64,000 bases of DNA from HyVt-443 sp964544655 (GCA_964544655.1 CAZJCM010000004.1:30056-94055), one strand, 5' to 3'. Counted from the first letter of the stretch, positions 42,712 to 51,746 are shown. Made by a program: numbers and translations. Notes: a model not told the origin generated them from the letters alone.

Positions 42712-43334
42712 CGGACGCACCCGGCTGCGGAGATGCGCTGCGTGACAAGTGGAACCAGCGACATGCTTCGACAGATGATCCGGGATCGGTGCCTCGTGTG
42801 CTGGAGGATGCGATACATCTGATCCCTGCGGCGGGAGAGGCGCTGGATCTGGCCTGTGGCCGTGGTGCCGGCGCACTGCGACTGGCCCAGGCGGGGATGC
42901 GGGTAACCGCCTGGGACTTCTCACCGGTGGCCATCGACCGGCTGCGGCAAAGCGCCGCAGCACAGCGCCTGACCATGATTGCCGAGGTGCGGGATGTGAT
43001 CGCCAACCCACCGCCGGCGGAGCAGTTCGATGTGATCCTGGTGAGCTTCTTCCTGCATCGGCCACTGGCGCCGCATATCATCGCTGCATTACGCCCGGGT
43101 GGACTGCTGTTCTATCAGACCTTCAGCCAGGTTGCCGTAACCGGGGCTGGTCCTGTGAATCCCGACTACAGGTTGAAGGATAATGAGCTGCTGAGAATGT
43201 TCCATCCCTTACGCCCGCGCCTCTATCGGGAAGAGGCGCGACTGGGAGATCTGACCCGTGGCTGTCGTGACATAGCCATGCTGGTGGCGGAGAAACCGAA
43301 CGAGAAGACAGTTTCCGATGACGCTACGCCATGA
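42708..43334 (+). CDS. SAM-dependent methyltransferase, TehB-like
   Basis: Class I methyltransferase of 208 residues. The SAM-binding motif I is EALDLACGRGAGALRLAQAG, motif II VTAWDFSPVAIDRL, and a later FFLHRPLAPHI segment stands where TehB proteins have their post-II block. The GTG start overlaps the metZ stop (GTGA) and its end overlaps the next gene by 17 bp, so it is translationally coupled both ways. Substrate is unknown; TehB relatives act on tellurite or thiols, which would suit its metZ neighbour. Confidence 0.85.
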   Translation: MTDAPGCGDALRDKWNQRHASTDDPGSVPRVLEDAIHLIPAAGEALDLACGRGAGALRLAQAGMRVTAWDFSPVAIDRLRQSAAAQRLTMIAEVRDVIANPPPAEQFDVILVSFFLHRPLAPHIIAALRPGGLLFYQTFSQVAVTGAGPVNPDYRLKDNELLRMFHPLRPRLYREEARLGDLTRGCRDIAMLVAEKPNEKTVSDDATP

Positions 43335-44136
43335 TTACCAAAAGCTGATCGAACGGGTCGCGGCGGCCGTGCCACTGCCGCCGGTCGAGTCGGTGCTGCT
43401 GCCGCCGATCGCACCACCTCCGGAGAAGAAGGATGAATTCGGTTTCGTGGTGTTGGCGGATGGCAGTGTCGGTCCGTTCTATCTGTGCCTTGACGACACC
43501 TATCAACGGCTGCGCCAGCGGTTGGCCGTCGATCCGGTGGCCGCCCTGGCTCCGGCACCTCTGGCAGCCGAACTGGGCGGCCAGGACGTAGCCGCCAGCG
43601 CCCTTGCGTTGGGGGCATATAACGCGATCAGCCAGTATCTGATGGGTCAGAGCGGCTTCGATCCGGCGGCCGGTGGAAAAGGGAGCGATAGCCTGCACTC
43701 TGCACGGAGGATCGGGATGGTGGGTTACTTCCCCCCGCTGGTGGAGCGGATGCGGGCCCGTGGACTGACCCTGACCGTGATCGAAAAACAGCCGGAGCGG
43801 GTACCGGATGATGATGGCATCACGCTCTCCACCACGGCCGATGCATTGGCTGAATGCGACCAGGTGCTCTGTACCGCATCCACCCTGATCAATGACACCA
43901 TCGATGAGATTCTCGACAGCTGCCCGGCGGACGCCCGGGTTGAGCTGATCGGCCCCAGTGCCAGCGGCCTGCCCGATCCACTGTTCAGCCGCGGGGTGAG
44001 CGCAGTGGGCGGCATCGTCATCGACGATCCGGAACGACTGGAGGCGGCCGTGGCGAACTGCGAGTCCTGGAGTAAATGCGGGCGCAAATACAGCCTGCAT
44101 CGTGACGACTATCCTGGCCTGGAGCGATTTCTGTGA
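43318..44136 (+). CDS. DUF364/Rossmann-like chelatase-type protein
   Basis: Protein of 272 residues. The N-terminal part (about 1-115) resembles a DUF4213-type cap; the C-terminal DUF364 Rossmann-like part includes RIGMVGYFPPLVERMRARG, STTADALAECDQVLCTASTLIND, LIGPSASGLPDPLFSRGVSAVGG and the tail CGRKYSL. Members are annotated as putative heavy-metal chelation proteins. It overlaps the methyltransferase gene by 17 bp. The specific role here is not known. Confidence 0.8.
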   Translation: MTLRHDYQKLIERVAAAVPLPPVESVLLPPIAPPPEKKDEFGFVVLADGSVGPFYLCLDDTYQRLRQRLAVDPVAALAPAPLAAELGGQDVAASALALGAYNAISQYLMGQSGFDPAAGGKGSDSLHSARRIGMVGYFPPLVERMRARGLTLTVIEKQPERVPDDDGITLSTTADALAECDQVLCTASTLINDTIDEILDSCPADARVELIGPSASGLPDPLFSRGVSAVGGIVIDDPERLEAAVANCESWSKCGRKYSLHRDDYPGLERFL

Positions 44137-44168
44137 TGAAAAACCGGGTCAGAGAATGAAAAAACGGG

Positions 44169-44342
44169 TGTAACTATTCAGCTGCATTCGCGGGCATCGC
44201 TGTCAGTGGGTATTTGTTCCGGAAACCGCTGTGAACACATCCATGTATGCTCGACGGCGGCATCCTTGCCGCCGACGTTTCCTCCAGAAACACCCACTGA
44301 TAGCGATTTGTGCTGAATCTTCATGGCAGCTGAACAGTTACA
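44169..44342. repeat. MITE-like palindromic repeat, complete copy A
   Basis: A 174-bp imperfect palindrome. Terminal inverted repeats TGTAACTATTCAGCTGC and TGTAACTGTTCAGCTGC (read inward) match at 16 of 17. Inner arms around 44196-44225 and 44278-44307 match at about 25 of 31. The centre has GGCGGCA-TCCT-TGCCGCC. No ORF is inside and no certain target duplication is seen, so transposase-dependent (MITE-like) status is inferred. Confidence 0.75.
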
Positions 44343-44356
44343 AAACAGACTGTTTT

Positions 44357-44713
44357 TTATTTGGAAATGGTGATCTGAATTCCTTTCAGCCGCAGCGCCA
44401 CCAGAACCGCCTTGGCCTGCCGTGATGGCAGAATGATGCGCTTGCCCCCTTTGAATATACCCTTGTCATCCAGGTAGAGCTGCTCTATGCGTGCATCGCT
44501 GCCCATGCTGGCCAGTACCGACCGGATGATCTCGTCTGCGCCGGCGTAGACCGATTCGACGAAGTAGATGGCGCGGCGCTGGGGGAAGTAGTGAACCCGG
44601 TCCATGCTCAGGTTGTAGAAGATGCGCAGTTCGTCGGCGGCTGCCGGCAGTCGCACCTCGCGGTGGGTCTGGCAGAGTGCCTTTGCGCAGCTGGAATCCA
44701 CGGGACCGATCAT
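44357..44713 (-). CDS. Conserved-looking hypothetical protein (118 aa)
   Basis: I do not recognise this family. It reads as a compact alpha/beta protein with segments LRIFYNLSMDRVHYFPQRRAI, YFVESVYAGADEIIRSVLASM and a basic end RQAKAVLVALRLKGIQITISK; no signal peptide, membrane helix or cysteine motif is evident. Its ATG overlaps the stop of the upstream thiopurine methyltransferase (ATGA), so it is translationally coupled and likely works with it or shares its regulation. The MITE-like repeat lies just downstream. Confidence 0.7.
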   Translation of the reverse strand: MIGPVDSSCAKALCQTHREVRLPAAADELRIFYNLSMDRVHYFPQRRAIYFVESVYAGADEIIRSVLASMGSDARIEQLYLDDKGIFKGGKRIILPSRQAKAVLVALRLKGIQITISK

Positions 44714-45384
44714 GATGGTCGTCGCTCCTGGATGTCGCTGAGCAGAAAGACCTTCTCCTGCAGTGTACTGAGGCCGCGCCGGGCAAACTGGGGGTTTTCG
44801 GCCAGGATGTCCAGCGTCAGCAGGTGCGAGACATCGAAGCGATTGCCGAACAGTTGCCGTACCTCTGACTCTGCTACGGCAAAGGGCGGCCCGTCCATCT
44901 CCTGCTGTGGGTATTCCATGCTGATCAACAGGCAACTGATACCGGCAGGCAATATGGCGTTGAAATGGCTGGCGTAGTCGATTCGCATCTCTTCTGGCAG
45001 GGCGACCAGGGAGGCACGATCGTATACGGCGCAGATCTGTTGTAACTCATCGCCTTTCAGGTTGAAGAAGTCGCCGTTGAGAATGGCCAGCCCATCGACC
45101 TCATAGCGTTCGAACCGCCCTTGCCGGGTGACGCTTGGTGTGAGCCGGTTTTCGCGAAAGAAGTCCTCTACCGCAACCGGGCTGATCTCCACGCCAAGTA
45201 CCTGGTGACCCTGGGCACGCAACCATAGCAGGTCCAGACTCTTGCCGCAGAGGGGAACGAAGATCTGGCCGGTGCCAGGTACGGGCAGCCGGTGGAAAAA
45301 CTTTTGCAGATGGCTGTTGATTTCCTGCTGGTGAAAGCCTATCTGCCCCAGTTGCCAGCGCTGATGCCAAAAATCGGGCTTCAT
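44710..45384 (-). CDS. tpm: Thiopurine S-methyltransferase
   Basis: SAM-dependent methyltransferase of 224 residues; bacterial members methylate thiopurines and selenium or tellurium oxyanions. Start MKPDFWHQRWQLGQIGFHQ, SAM motif IFVPLCGKSLDLLWLRAQGH, VLGVEISPVAVEDFF and YDRASLVALPEEMR are characteristic. It overlaps VanZ upstream by 4 bp and the 118-residue protein downstream by 4 bp, forming a three-gene unit on the minus strand. Confidence 0.94.
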   Translation of the reverse strand: MKPDFWHQRWQLGQIGFHQQEINSHLQKFFHRLPVPGTGQIFVPLCGKSLDLLWLRAQGHQVLGVEISPVAVEDFFRENRLTPSVTRQGRFERYEVDGLAILNGDFFNLKGDELQQICAVYDRASLVALPEEMRIDYASHFNAILPAGISCLLISMEYPQQEMDGPPFAVAESEVRQLFGNRFDVSHLLTLDILAENPQFARRGLSTLQEKVFLLSDIQERRPS

Positions 45385-45758
45385 GGCTCGTCCTCGATGC
45401 CCGGCAGTGGGCGGCTGTTCAAGCGATGTTGCAGGGGCAGTGCTGTGAGCAATCCGACCACGGCACCGCAGCCGTTGGCCAGGAGGTCACCCAGTTCCCG
45501 GTAGCGGTTCACATAAGGCTGAATCAACTCGATGAGGCCGCCATAGGCGATGATGAGCAGTAGCGTGTAGATCAGCATACGGCGGTTTTCCCGTCCTATG
45601 CCGGCCAACAGCCCGAGTAGTGCATAGGCGAGAAAATGTTCCACTTTGTCGCTGCCCTCGGGGCCCGGTGGAAAGTAGACCGGTGCCAGGGAGAGCCAGC
45701 CGATGATGCAGGCCCAAATCAGGGCCATTCTGTCTGTGTGGCGCAATATGGTGTGCAT
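45381..45758 (-). CDS. VanZ-like membrane protein
   Basis: Inner-membrane protein of 125 residues with about four helices. VanZ-family signs are DKVEHFLAYALLGLLAG and the later GGLIELIQPYVNRYRELGD and LLANGCGAVVG. Function in Gram-negative bacteria is unclear. ATG 45758 gives the usual N-terminus; the frame is open upstream without a better start. It begins the VanZ-tpm-hypothetical unit. Confidence 0.85.
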   Translation of the reverse strand: MHTILRHTDRMALIWACIIGWLSLAPVYFPPGPEGSDKVEHFLAYALLGLLAGIGRENRRMLIYTLLLIIAYGGLIELIQPYVNRYRELGDLLANGCGAVVGLLTALPLQHRLNSRPLPGIEDEP

Positions 45759-45913
45759 AGCGCCAAGTTTACCTGTAACGGAAGTCAACTGACAGCACCC
45801 AGGGATGCCGGTCGCCGCAGTCTGCATACCGGCTGTAGTGGACCTGTTTGACCTGTATCGGAATTCGATTAACATGCGCGTTGGATATCATAACAAGGGG
45901 CTTGGTGAGGAAT

Positions 45914-46699
45914 ATGAGTGAAGAAGAAAAACCTGTGTTGAGCGTACGGGAGGGCGGTGTTGCGACGCTTACCCTGAATCGTCCCCGGCAGTACAACGCC
46001 CTGTCGGAAGAGGTGTTGGCAGCCCTGCAGTCTGAACTGGATACACTGGCCGGTGATGAGCAGATCAAGGTCATCGTGCTGGCGGCCAACGGTAAGGCGT
46101 TCTGTGCGGGCCATGATCTGAAGCAGATGCGCGCCAACCCCGACAAGGAGTATTACCAGGATCTGTTCGCTTGTTGTGGCCGGGTCATGACCACCCTCAT
46201 GCATCAGCCGCAACCGGTCATCGCCAGGGTGCATGGGATCGCCACGGCGGCCGGTTGCCAGTTGGTTGCAGCCTGTGACCTGGCCGTTGCATCGACGGAG
46301 GCACGCTTCGCCGTGTCCGGCATCAACGTCGGCCTCTTTTGCAGTACGCCCAGTGTTGCACTGGCCCGGAACGTGGGACGCAAGCGTGCCATGGAAATGT
46401 TGTTGACCGGAGAATTCATCAGCGCCGAGGCAGCAGCGGAAGAGGGATTGATCAACCGCGCAGTGCCCGCTGAACAGCTGGATCAGGAGGTCAAACGCCT
46501 GACCGATGCCATCTGTGCAAAATCCACTGCCGCCATCCGCACAGGCAAGCAGATGTTCTACCGCCAGCTGGAACTGGGCGTGGAGGATGCCTACCGTTTT
46601 GCCGGGGAGGTGATGGCGGACAATATGATGCACGATGATGCAGCGGAAGGAATAGATGCCTTCATGCAGAAACGGCGGCCAGTCTGGCAGAATGGGTGA
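45914..46699 (+). CDS. Enoyl-CoA hydratase/isomerase family protein
   Basis: Crotonase-fold enzyme of 261 residues. TLNRPRQYNALSEEVL, the oxyanion-hole loop AFCAGHDLKQM and the second one HGIATAAGCQLVAACDLAVAS are typical; SGINVGLFCSTPSVALARNVG follows. The exact CoA substrate cannot be read out. It lies alone, divergent from VanZ. GAGG precedes ATG 45914 by three bases, a rather short spacing. Confidence 0.9.
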   Translation: MSEEEKPVLSVREGGVATLTLNRPRQYNALSEEVLAALQSELDTLAGDEQIKVIVLAANGKAFCAGHDLKQMRANPDKEYYQDLFACCGRVMTTLMHQPQPVIARVHGIATAAGCQLVAACDLAVASTEARFAVSGINVGLFCSTPSVALARNVGRKRAMEMLLTGEFISAEAAAEEGLINRAVPAEQLDQEVKRLTDAICAKSTAAIRTGKQMFYRQLELGVEDAYRFAGEVMADNMMHDDAAEGIDAFMQKRRPVWQNG

Positions 46700-46728
46700 T
46701 GCCACAGCTGCCTGATGTATCTATTTGA

Positions 46729-47343
46729 GTAACTATTGCCGGCACCAATGCGCCATCCGATGCCCTGTACGTGGTATGGGGTGGGGGCAATGACGCCCGT
46801 GACGCACTGGAGTCAGTGGTGATCTCTCAAGATGCCAATGATGCGCTGCCTTTCATCACTGCCTACGCGGATGCCCTGCAGTCATCCATTAGCGCATTGG
46901 CAGCGGAAGGCGCTGATTACATCCTGGTGCCGAACGTGCCTGATATTGGCAAGACACCTGCCTTGCTGGCAGCCGGTGCGGTAGCGTCGGCGACGGCCAC
47001 AGCCATATCCAGCGGTTTCAATGCTGCGGGTCAGCAGGTTCTGGCCGGATTGAAGCAGTCACTGGGGATCCACCTGATCGAGCTCGACGTGTTCAGCATG
47101 ATGAGTGACCTGACCATGTTCGGTTTCACTGACGTGACCCATGCCTGTGCTGCAAACCAATCCTGTATCGACAATCCGGACAGCTATTTTTTCTGGGATG
47201 GCATCCATCCCACCACCGCCGGCTACGATGTCATTGCCCGCCAGGCGCGCAGTGCCATTCCCGAGCCGGCTACACTGCTGTTACTCTGCTCAGGCATCCT
47301 GTTGCTGGGCAGGCGTACGATTGGAGGGCATACGGCGAAATAG
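46729..47343 (+). pseudogene. Truncated SGNH/GDSL hydrolase with PEP-CTERM signal
   Basis: The open frame begins right after an in-frame stop at 46726-46728 and has no plausible start: residues GTNAPSDALYVVWGGGNDARD resemble the middle of an SGNH esterase (block III GGGND). Block V is DGIHPTTAGYDVIA, and the C-terminus is a PEP-CTERM sorting signal IPEPATLLLLCSGILLLGRR. Block I (GDS) with the serine nucleophile and the signal peptide are missing. It looks like the 3' remnant of a secreted lipase/esterase gene. A MITE-like remnant lies directly downstream. Confidence 0.75.
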
Positions 47344-47351
47344 ATGGCGGA

Positions 47352-47416
47352 GGCTGGCGGCAAGGATGCCCCGCTGACAGAGATTTGTGCTGAATCCTCA
47401 TGGCAGCTGAATAGAC
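47352..47416. repeat. MITE-like palindromic repeat, half copy E
   Basis: Contains the core piece CTGGCGGCAAGGATGCC (inverted relative to copy A) and the outer arm GATTTGTGCTGAATCCTCA followed by TGGCAGCTGAATAG, nearly identical to 44312-44337. The opposite arm is missing. Confidence 0.55.
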
Positions 47417-47442
47417 ACCATAGCTGCCGCGGATCCTCCCTA

Positions 47443-48432
47443 TCAATTACCGGCGCCGGCTCTGTGCCCTATGCGCCAGCAATTGTGGATACGTGGATTG
47501 CGCTCAAAGTCCGGCGGTAGCGTGGCCTGGCTGATATCTTCGATCTCCAGCGTATCCAGTGCCGCCCTGTCCATGCGGAAACGGCGCAGGTTGTTGGAAA
47601 AGATCAACACCCCATCCGGGGTCAACAGCTTACTGACCTGTTTGATCAGTGCGACGTGATCACGTTGGATGTCGAGCGTGCCCTGCATGCGCTTGGAGCG
47701 GGAGAAACTGGGTGGATCGAGAAAGATCAGACCATATCTGGCCCGCTTCTTCTGCGCCCGCTCCAGCCACTCCAGGCAGTCGGCCCGGATCAGTCCGTGG
47801 CTGCTGCCGCTGAAGCCGTTCAGGCGTAGATTGCGTCCGGCCCATTCCAGATAGGTGCGGGACATATCGATGGTAGTGGTGGATTTGGCACCACCGGCGG
47901 CGGCGTAGACCGAGGCGCTGCCGGTATAGGCGAACAGGTTCAGGAAGTCCCTTCCCGTCGCCAACTGCTGCAGCATGGCGCGGGTGATCCGGTGATCGAG
48001 AAACAGGCCGGTATCCAGATAATTCTCCAGGTTGATGAGGAAACGGTGGCCGTTTTCCTGCACCTCGTGGAAACGGCCACGACTGCCGAGTTTGTCGTAT
48101 TGGCCGTTGCCGCGCTGCTGCCGGCGGACCTTCAGGAACAGTCGCTCTGGCGGAATCTCCAACACCTCCTGCACCACCTGATTGACGGTCTCCAGCCGTT
48201 TGGCGGCCTTGTCAGGGTCTATCTGCCGTGGTGCCTGGTACTCCTGTACGTGGACCCAGCGTTCCTCCCCCTGGTAGATGTCTATTGCGCAGGCGTATTC
48301 GGGCAGGTCGGCATCATACAGCCGGTAACAGTCGATCCCCTCACGTTGCAGCCAGCGCTTGAGCCGCTTCTGATTCTTTCGCAACCGGTTGCGCAGCATC
48401 TCAGCCCCGCTGGTCAGCTCATGATCGCTCAT
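47443..48432 (-). CDS. rlmK: Stand-alone RlmK-like 23S rRNA methyltransferase
   Basis: SAM-dependent methyltransferase of 329 residues closely matching the C-terminal (RlmK, m7G2069) half of E. coli RlmKL. Shared blocks: RLRKNQKRLKRW, YRLYDADLPEYACAID, NLENYLDTGLFLDHRITR, FLNLFAYTGSASVYAAAGGA, TTTIDMSRTYLEWAGRNLRL, FLDPPSFSRSKRMQGTLDIQ. The N-terminal THUMP/RlmL half is absent, so m2G2445 methylation would need another gene. ATG 48432 overlaps the yaeQ stop (ATGA); GTG at 48447 is an alternative. Confidence 0.9.
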   Translation of the reverse strand: MSDHELTSGAEMLRNRLRKNQKRLKRWLQREGIDCYRLYDADLPEYACAIDIYQGEERWVHVQEYQAPRQIDPDKAAKRLETVNQVVQEVLEIPPERLFLKVRRQQRGNGQYDKLGSRGRFHEVQENGHRFLINLENYLDTGLFLDHRITRAMLQQLATGRDFLNLFAYTGSASVYAAAGGAKSTTTIDMSRTYLEWAGRNLRLNGFSGSSHGLIRADCLEWLERAQKKRARYGLIFLDPPSFSRSKRMQGTLDIQRDHVALIKQVSKLLTPDGVLIFSNNLRRFRMDRAALDTLEIEDISQATLPPDFERNPRIHNCWRIGHRAGAGN

Positions 48433-48974
48433 ACGCCGGATTTCCACAGGATTGGGACGATCTGCAGCGAGTTCTCACTGTCGCCAAACCAAGCCTCACC
48501 ATCCTGGATGGTGCACTGCAGTTGCATGTTGCGCTGTGCCATGCCGGTCAATGCCTGTATTGCTGCTTCCGGCAGTTGGTACACGGTGAGGTTGGTGAAC
48601 CGCTGCAGTGTGCTCTCCAGCTGTTGCCACCAGACCTGACCACTGCGTTGCTGGTAGCTGTAGATGATCACATGTCGGGCGCGGCCGCAGGCCTTGCGAA
48701 TTCGCTTTTCGTCCGGCTGCCCCAGATAGATCCAGCAGTCGATCTCTCCGCTCAGGTTTTTCTGCCACAGGTCGGGCTCGTCCTCAGTGCTGATGCCGCG
48801 GGTGAACTGGAGTGCGTCATCGGCGTTGAGTGCGAATGCCAACAGGCGTGCCATCATGCGTAGATCGGTTTCTGACGGGTGGCGGGCGATGGTCAGCTGA
48901 TGGGTCGCATAGTGATTGCGGTCCATATCTGCAATCTGCAGCTCCGCCTTGAAGATAGTGGATTTGAGGGCCAT
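48429..48974 (-). CDS. yaeQ: YaeQ family protein
   Basis: Protein of 181 residues similar along its length to E. coli YaeQ: MALKSTIFKAELQIADMDRN, LTIARHPSETDLRMMARLLAF, LQFTRGISTEDEPDLW, IDCWIYLGQPDEKRIRKAC and QATIQDG-like LQCTIQDGEAWF. The fold is PD-(D/E)XK-like; molecular role is uncertain. ATG 48974 matches the family start although the frame stays open upstream. It is coupled to rlmK. Confidence 0.93.
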   Translation of the reverse strand: MALKSTIFKAELQIADMDRNHYATHQLTIARHPSETDLRMMARLLAFALNADDALQFTRGISTEDEPDLWQKNLSGEIDCWIYLGQPDEKRIRKACGRARHVIIYSYQQRSGQVWWQQLESTLQRFTNLTVYQLPEAAIQALTGMAQRNMQLQCTIQDGEAWFGDSENSLQIVPILWKSGV

Positions 48975-49218
48975 GGGAACCATAGGTCGATTGATCGGAC
49001 AGATCATTGTAAAAGTTCTGTCTGGGGATGTCGCTGTATCGTTGCCTTCCCCGGTCACATATGTTGCGATGAGTGAAATTACGGGATCAGCGGTATGAAG
49101 GCTTTCTTTGCGGCTTTATCAGGGGTATAAGAGTTGTTATCCCGGCAAAATCGTCTGGCCGGAACAGGCCCGTCAACCACAACGCCACTCGCCACGTTCA
49201 AGGAGTCAATCGTCAGTC

Positions 49219-49599
49219 ATGTATGAAATGCTGAAAGAGATGGGAGTCACCGATATCGATCTCATCGAAAAATATACCCTGAGGCAGGAAGGGGACGAAG
49301 ATGTCCTGAAAATCTATTTTCGGCGCAAGAAGGGCGACTTCTTCCCGCGGAGCATGAAGTTTCGCCATGGCAGATCATTCAAGACGGTACCGATCGACAG
49401 CGGCCGCAGGGAATTCCGTGAGGTCAGTGAGATCTCACCCCACATACTCAAGGCAGTGGAGGAGTTGGAGCAGGTGGTCCACCATGAAGAGAATGTAGCC
49501 GACTTCAAGAAACGCATCCTCAATGACATCGAGCATCTGGAAAAGGTGATCCAGCGCAAGCTGGAGCAGCTGCGAAGCGATGTAGAACGTCTGGAGTGA
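49219..49599 (+). CDS. DUF3461 family protein
   Basis: Small soluble protein (126 residues) of unknown function. Recognised by MYEMLKEMGVTDIDLIEKYTLRQ, DVLKIYFRRKKGDFFPRSMKF and a C-terminal coiled-coil-like helix (KKRILNDIEHLEKVIQRKLEQL). ATG 49219 with AGGAG at 49201-49205 is the family start. It is divergent from yaeQ and 72 bp ahead of the broken molybdoenzyme gene. Confidence 0.88.
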   Translation: MYEMLKEMGVTDIDLIEKYTLRQEGDEDVLKIYFRRKKGDFFPRSMKFRHGRSFKTVPIDSGRREFREVSEISPHILKAVEELEQVVHHEENVADFKKRILNDIEHLEKVIQRKLEQLRSDVERLE

Positions 49600-49671
49600 T
49601 TGAACGTCTGCCGTGATGATGTCGGTTATGGCCGGGTAGTCACGGAATCCGTTGTCGCCCTGTCAAAGCCA

Positions 49672-51746
49672 ATGACTGCTGAATTCATCCCCACGGTCTG
49701 CCCCCACGATTGCCCCTCTGCCTGCGCGCTGGAGGTGGAGCGGCTGGATTCACGCACTATCGGCAAGGTTCGCGGCGCCCGGGCCAACGACTACACCCAG
49801 GGGGTGATCTGCGCCAAGGTGGCCCGTTACGCCGAGCGGGTGCACCACCCGCAACGTCTCACCACGCCGATGAAGCGGACCGGTCCCCGTGGCAGCGGTG
49901 AATTCACCCCCATCGGTTGGGATGAAGCACTGGATGAAGTGGCCCATGCCCTGCGCCGGGTTGCGGATGAATTTGGCGCGGAGGCGGTTTGGCCCTATTA
50001 CTATGCCGGCACCATGGGGCAGGTGCAGCGGGATGGTATCAACCGCCTGCGTCATGTGCTGGGTTATTCAGGGATGCACAAGAGCATCTGCACCAGTATC
50101 GCTTATGCCGGCTGGAACGCCGGTGTGGGCGCGGAGTGGGGCAGTGATCCGCGGGAGATTGCCAACAGCGATCTGGTGGTGATCTGGGGCTGCAATGCCG
50201 TTGCGACCCAAGTCAATTTGATGACCCTGACCAGTCAGGCCCGGCGGCGTGGTGCAAAGCTGGTGGTGGTCGACCCATGCCGCACGCCTACGGCAGAGAA
50301 AGCGGTCTGCATCTGATGTTGCGACCGGGGACCGATGGTGCCCTGGCTTGTGCAGTGATGCACCTGCTGTTTGAACAGGGCTATGCCGATCAGGCCTACC
50401 TGGAGGCGTACGCCAACATCCCTGACGGCTTCCGCACCCAGCTCGAGCAGCAGACACCGGAGTGGGCAGCGGCGATAACCGGGGTTCCGGTAGATCAGAT
50501 TCATGCCTTTGCCCGGCTCTACGGTGAGAACAAACGCAGTTTCATCCGCTTGGGCATCGGTTTCTCACGCAGCCGGAACGGTGCCCATAATGTCCATGCG
50601 GTATCCTGCCTGCCGGTGGTGACCGGTGCCTGGCAGTATCGTGGGGGTGGTGCACTGCTTGGCAGCAGTGGCCTGTTCCGGCTCGACAAGACCCTGATCG
50701 AGGGACTCGATGCACGAGATCCCGCGGTGCGCATATTGGATATGTCCCGCATAGGCCCGGTTCTGTGCGGTGACCCTAAGGATCTGCAGGGCGGGCCGCC
50801 GGTCAATGCCCTGTTCATTCAGAATACCAATCCGATGGCGGTCGCCCCTGATCTGACGGCTGTGCATCGTGGCTTTCGGCGTCCTGACCTGTTCATCTGC
50901 GTGCATGAGCAGTTCATGACCGAGACGGCGCGCATGGCGGATATCCTGCTGCCGGCCACCACCTTCCTCGAACACGACGATCTGTATCAAAGCTATGGCC
51001 AGGTGCATCTGCAACTGGGGCGCCGGGTCATCGAACCCCTTGCGGCATGCCGCTCCAACCATGAGGTGATCTGTGACCTGGCGAAGCGGCTGGGTGCACG
51101 GCACCCTGGTTTCGATATGGATGCGCTGACGATCATCGACCACACCCTGAAGGCATCCGGCTACCCGGATCTGCAACGGTTGACCGAGAAGCGGTGGCAC
51201 GACTGTGCCTTGCCCTTTGAACAGATGAACTTCCTGCAGGGCTTTGGCTGGCCTGATGGGCGCTTCCGCTTTGCCCCCGACTGGTCTGCCTTTGGGCCCT
51301 CCGGCAAGGGGATGCCGGCGCTACCTTGCCATTGGGATGTGATCGAAAGTGCGGATGAGCGGCATCCGTTTCGCCTGATTACGCCGCCGGCACGCGGTTT
51401 TCTCAATACTACTTTTTCCGAAACGCCATATGCCCGTCAGCGGGAGGGTGAACCAAGGTTGCTGATTCATCCGGCAGACGCCGCTTCCCTGGGCGTTAAG
51501 AATGAGATGCTGGTGTCATTGGGTAATGACCGCGGCCGGTTACGGATAAAGGCACGATTGAGTGATAACGTCCCAGAGGGGGTGGTGTCGGTGGAAGGCA
51601 TCTGGCCCGGCTCGGCATTTGTCGATGGCCAGGGCGTCAATTGTCTAGTCAGTGCCGAGGCAGCGGTACCCAGTGGTGGCGCCCCGTTTCATGATTCAGC
51701 GGTGTGGATCAAGAAAGCAGGACAAGAGCAGCAGGTACCAGGTTGA
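49672..51746 (+). pseudogene. Molybdopterin oxidoreductase, single-base frameshift
   Basis: DMSO-reductase-family enzyme, about 691 residues if repaired. The 4Fe-4S ligands are in VCPHDCPSACALEV with the fourth Cys in GVICAK; a Cys in KSICTSIAYAG is the likely molybdenum ligand by comparison with NapA-type sites. The first part (214 codons) ends at TGA 50314-50316; the rest continues in another frame from about 50304 (GLHLMLRPGTDGALACAVMH). The total span is 3n+2, so one missing base near 50299-50306 (AAAGCGGTCTG) explains it. Either a recent pseudogene or a sequence error. No electron-transfer or membrane partner genes are adjacent, so the substrate is unknown. Confidence 0.85.
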
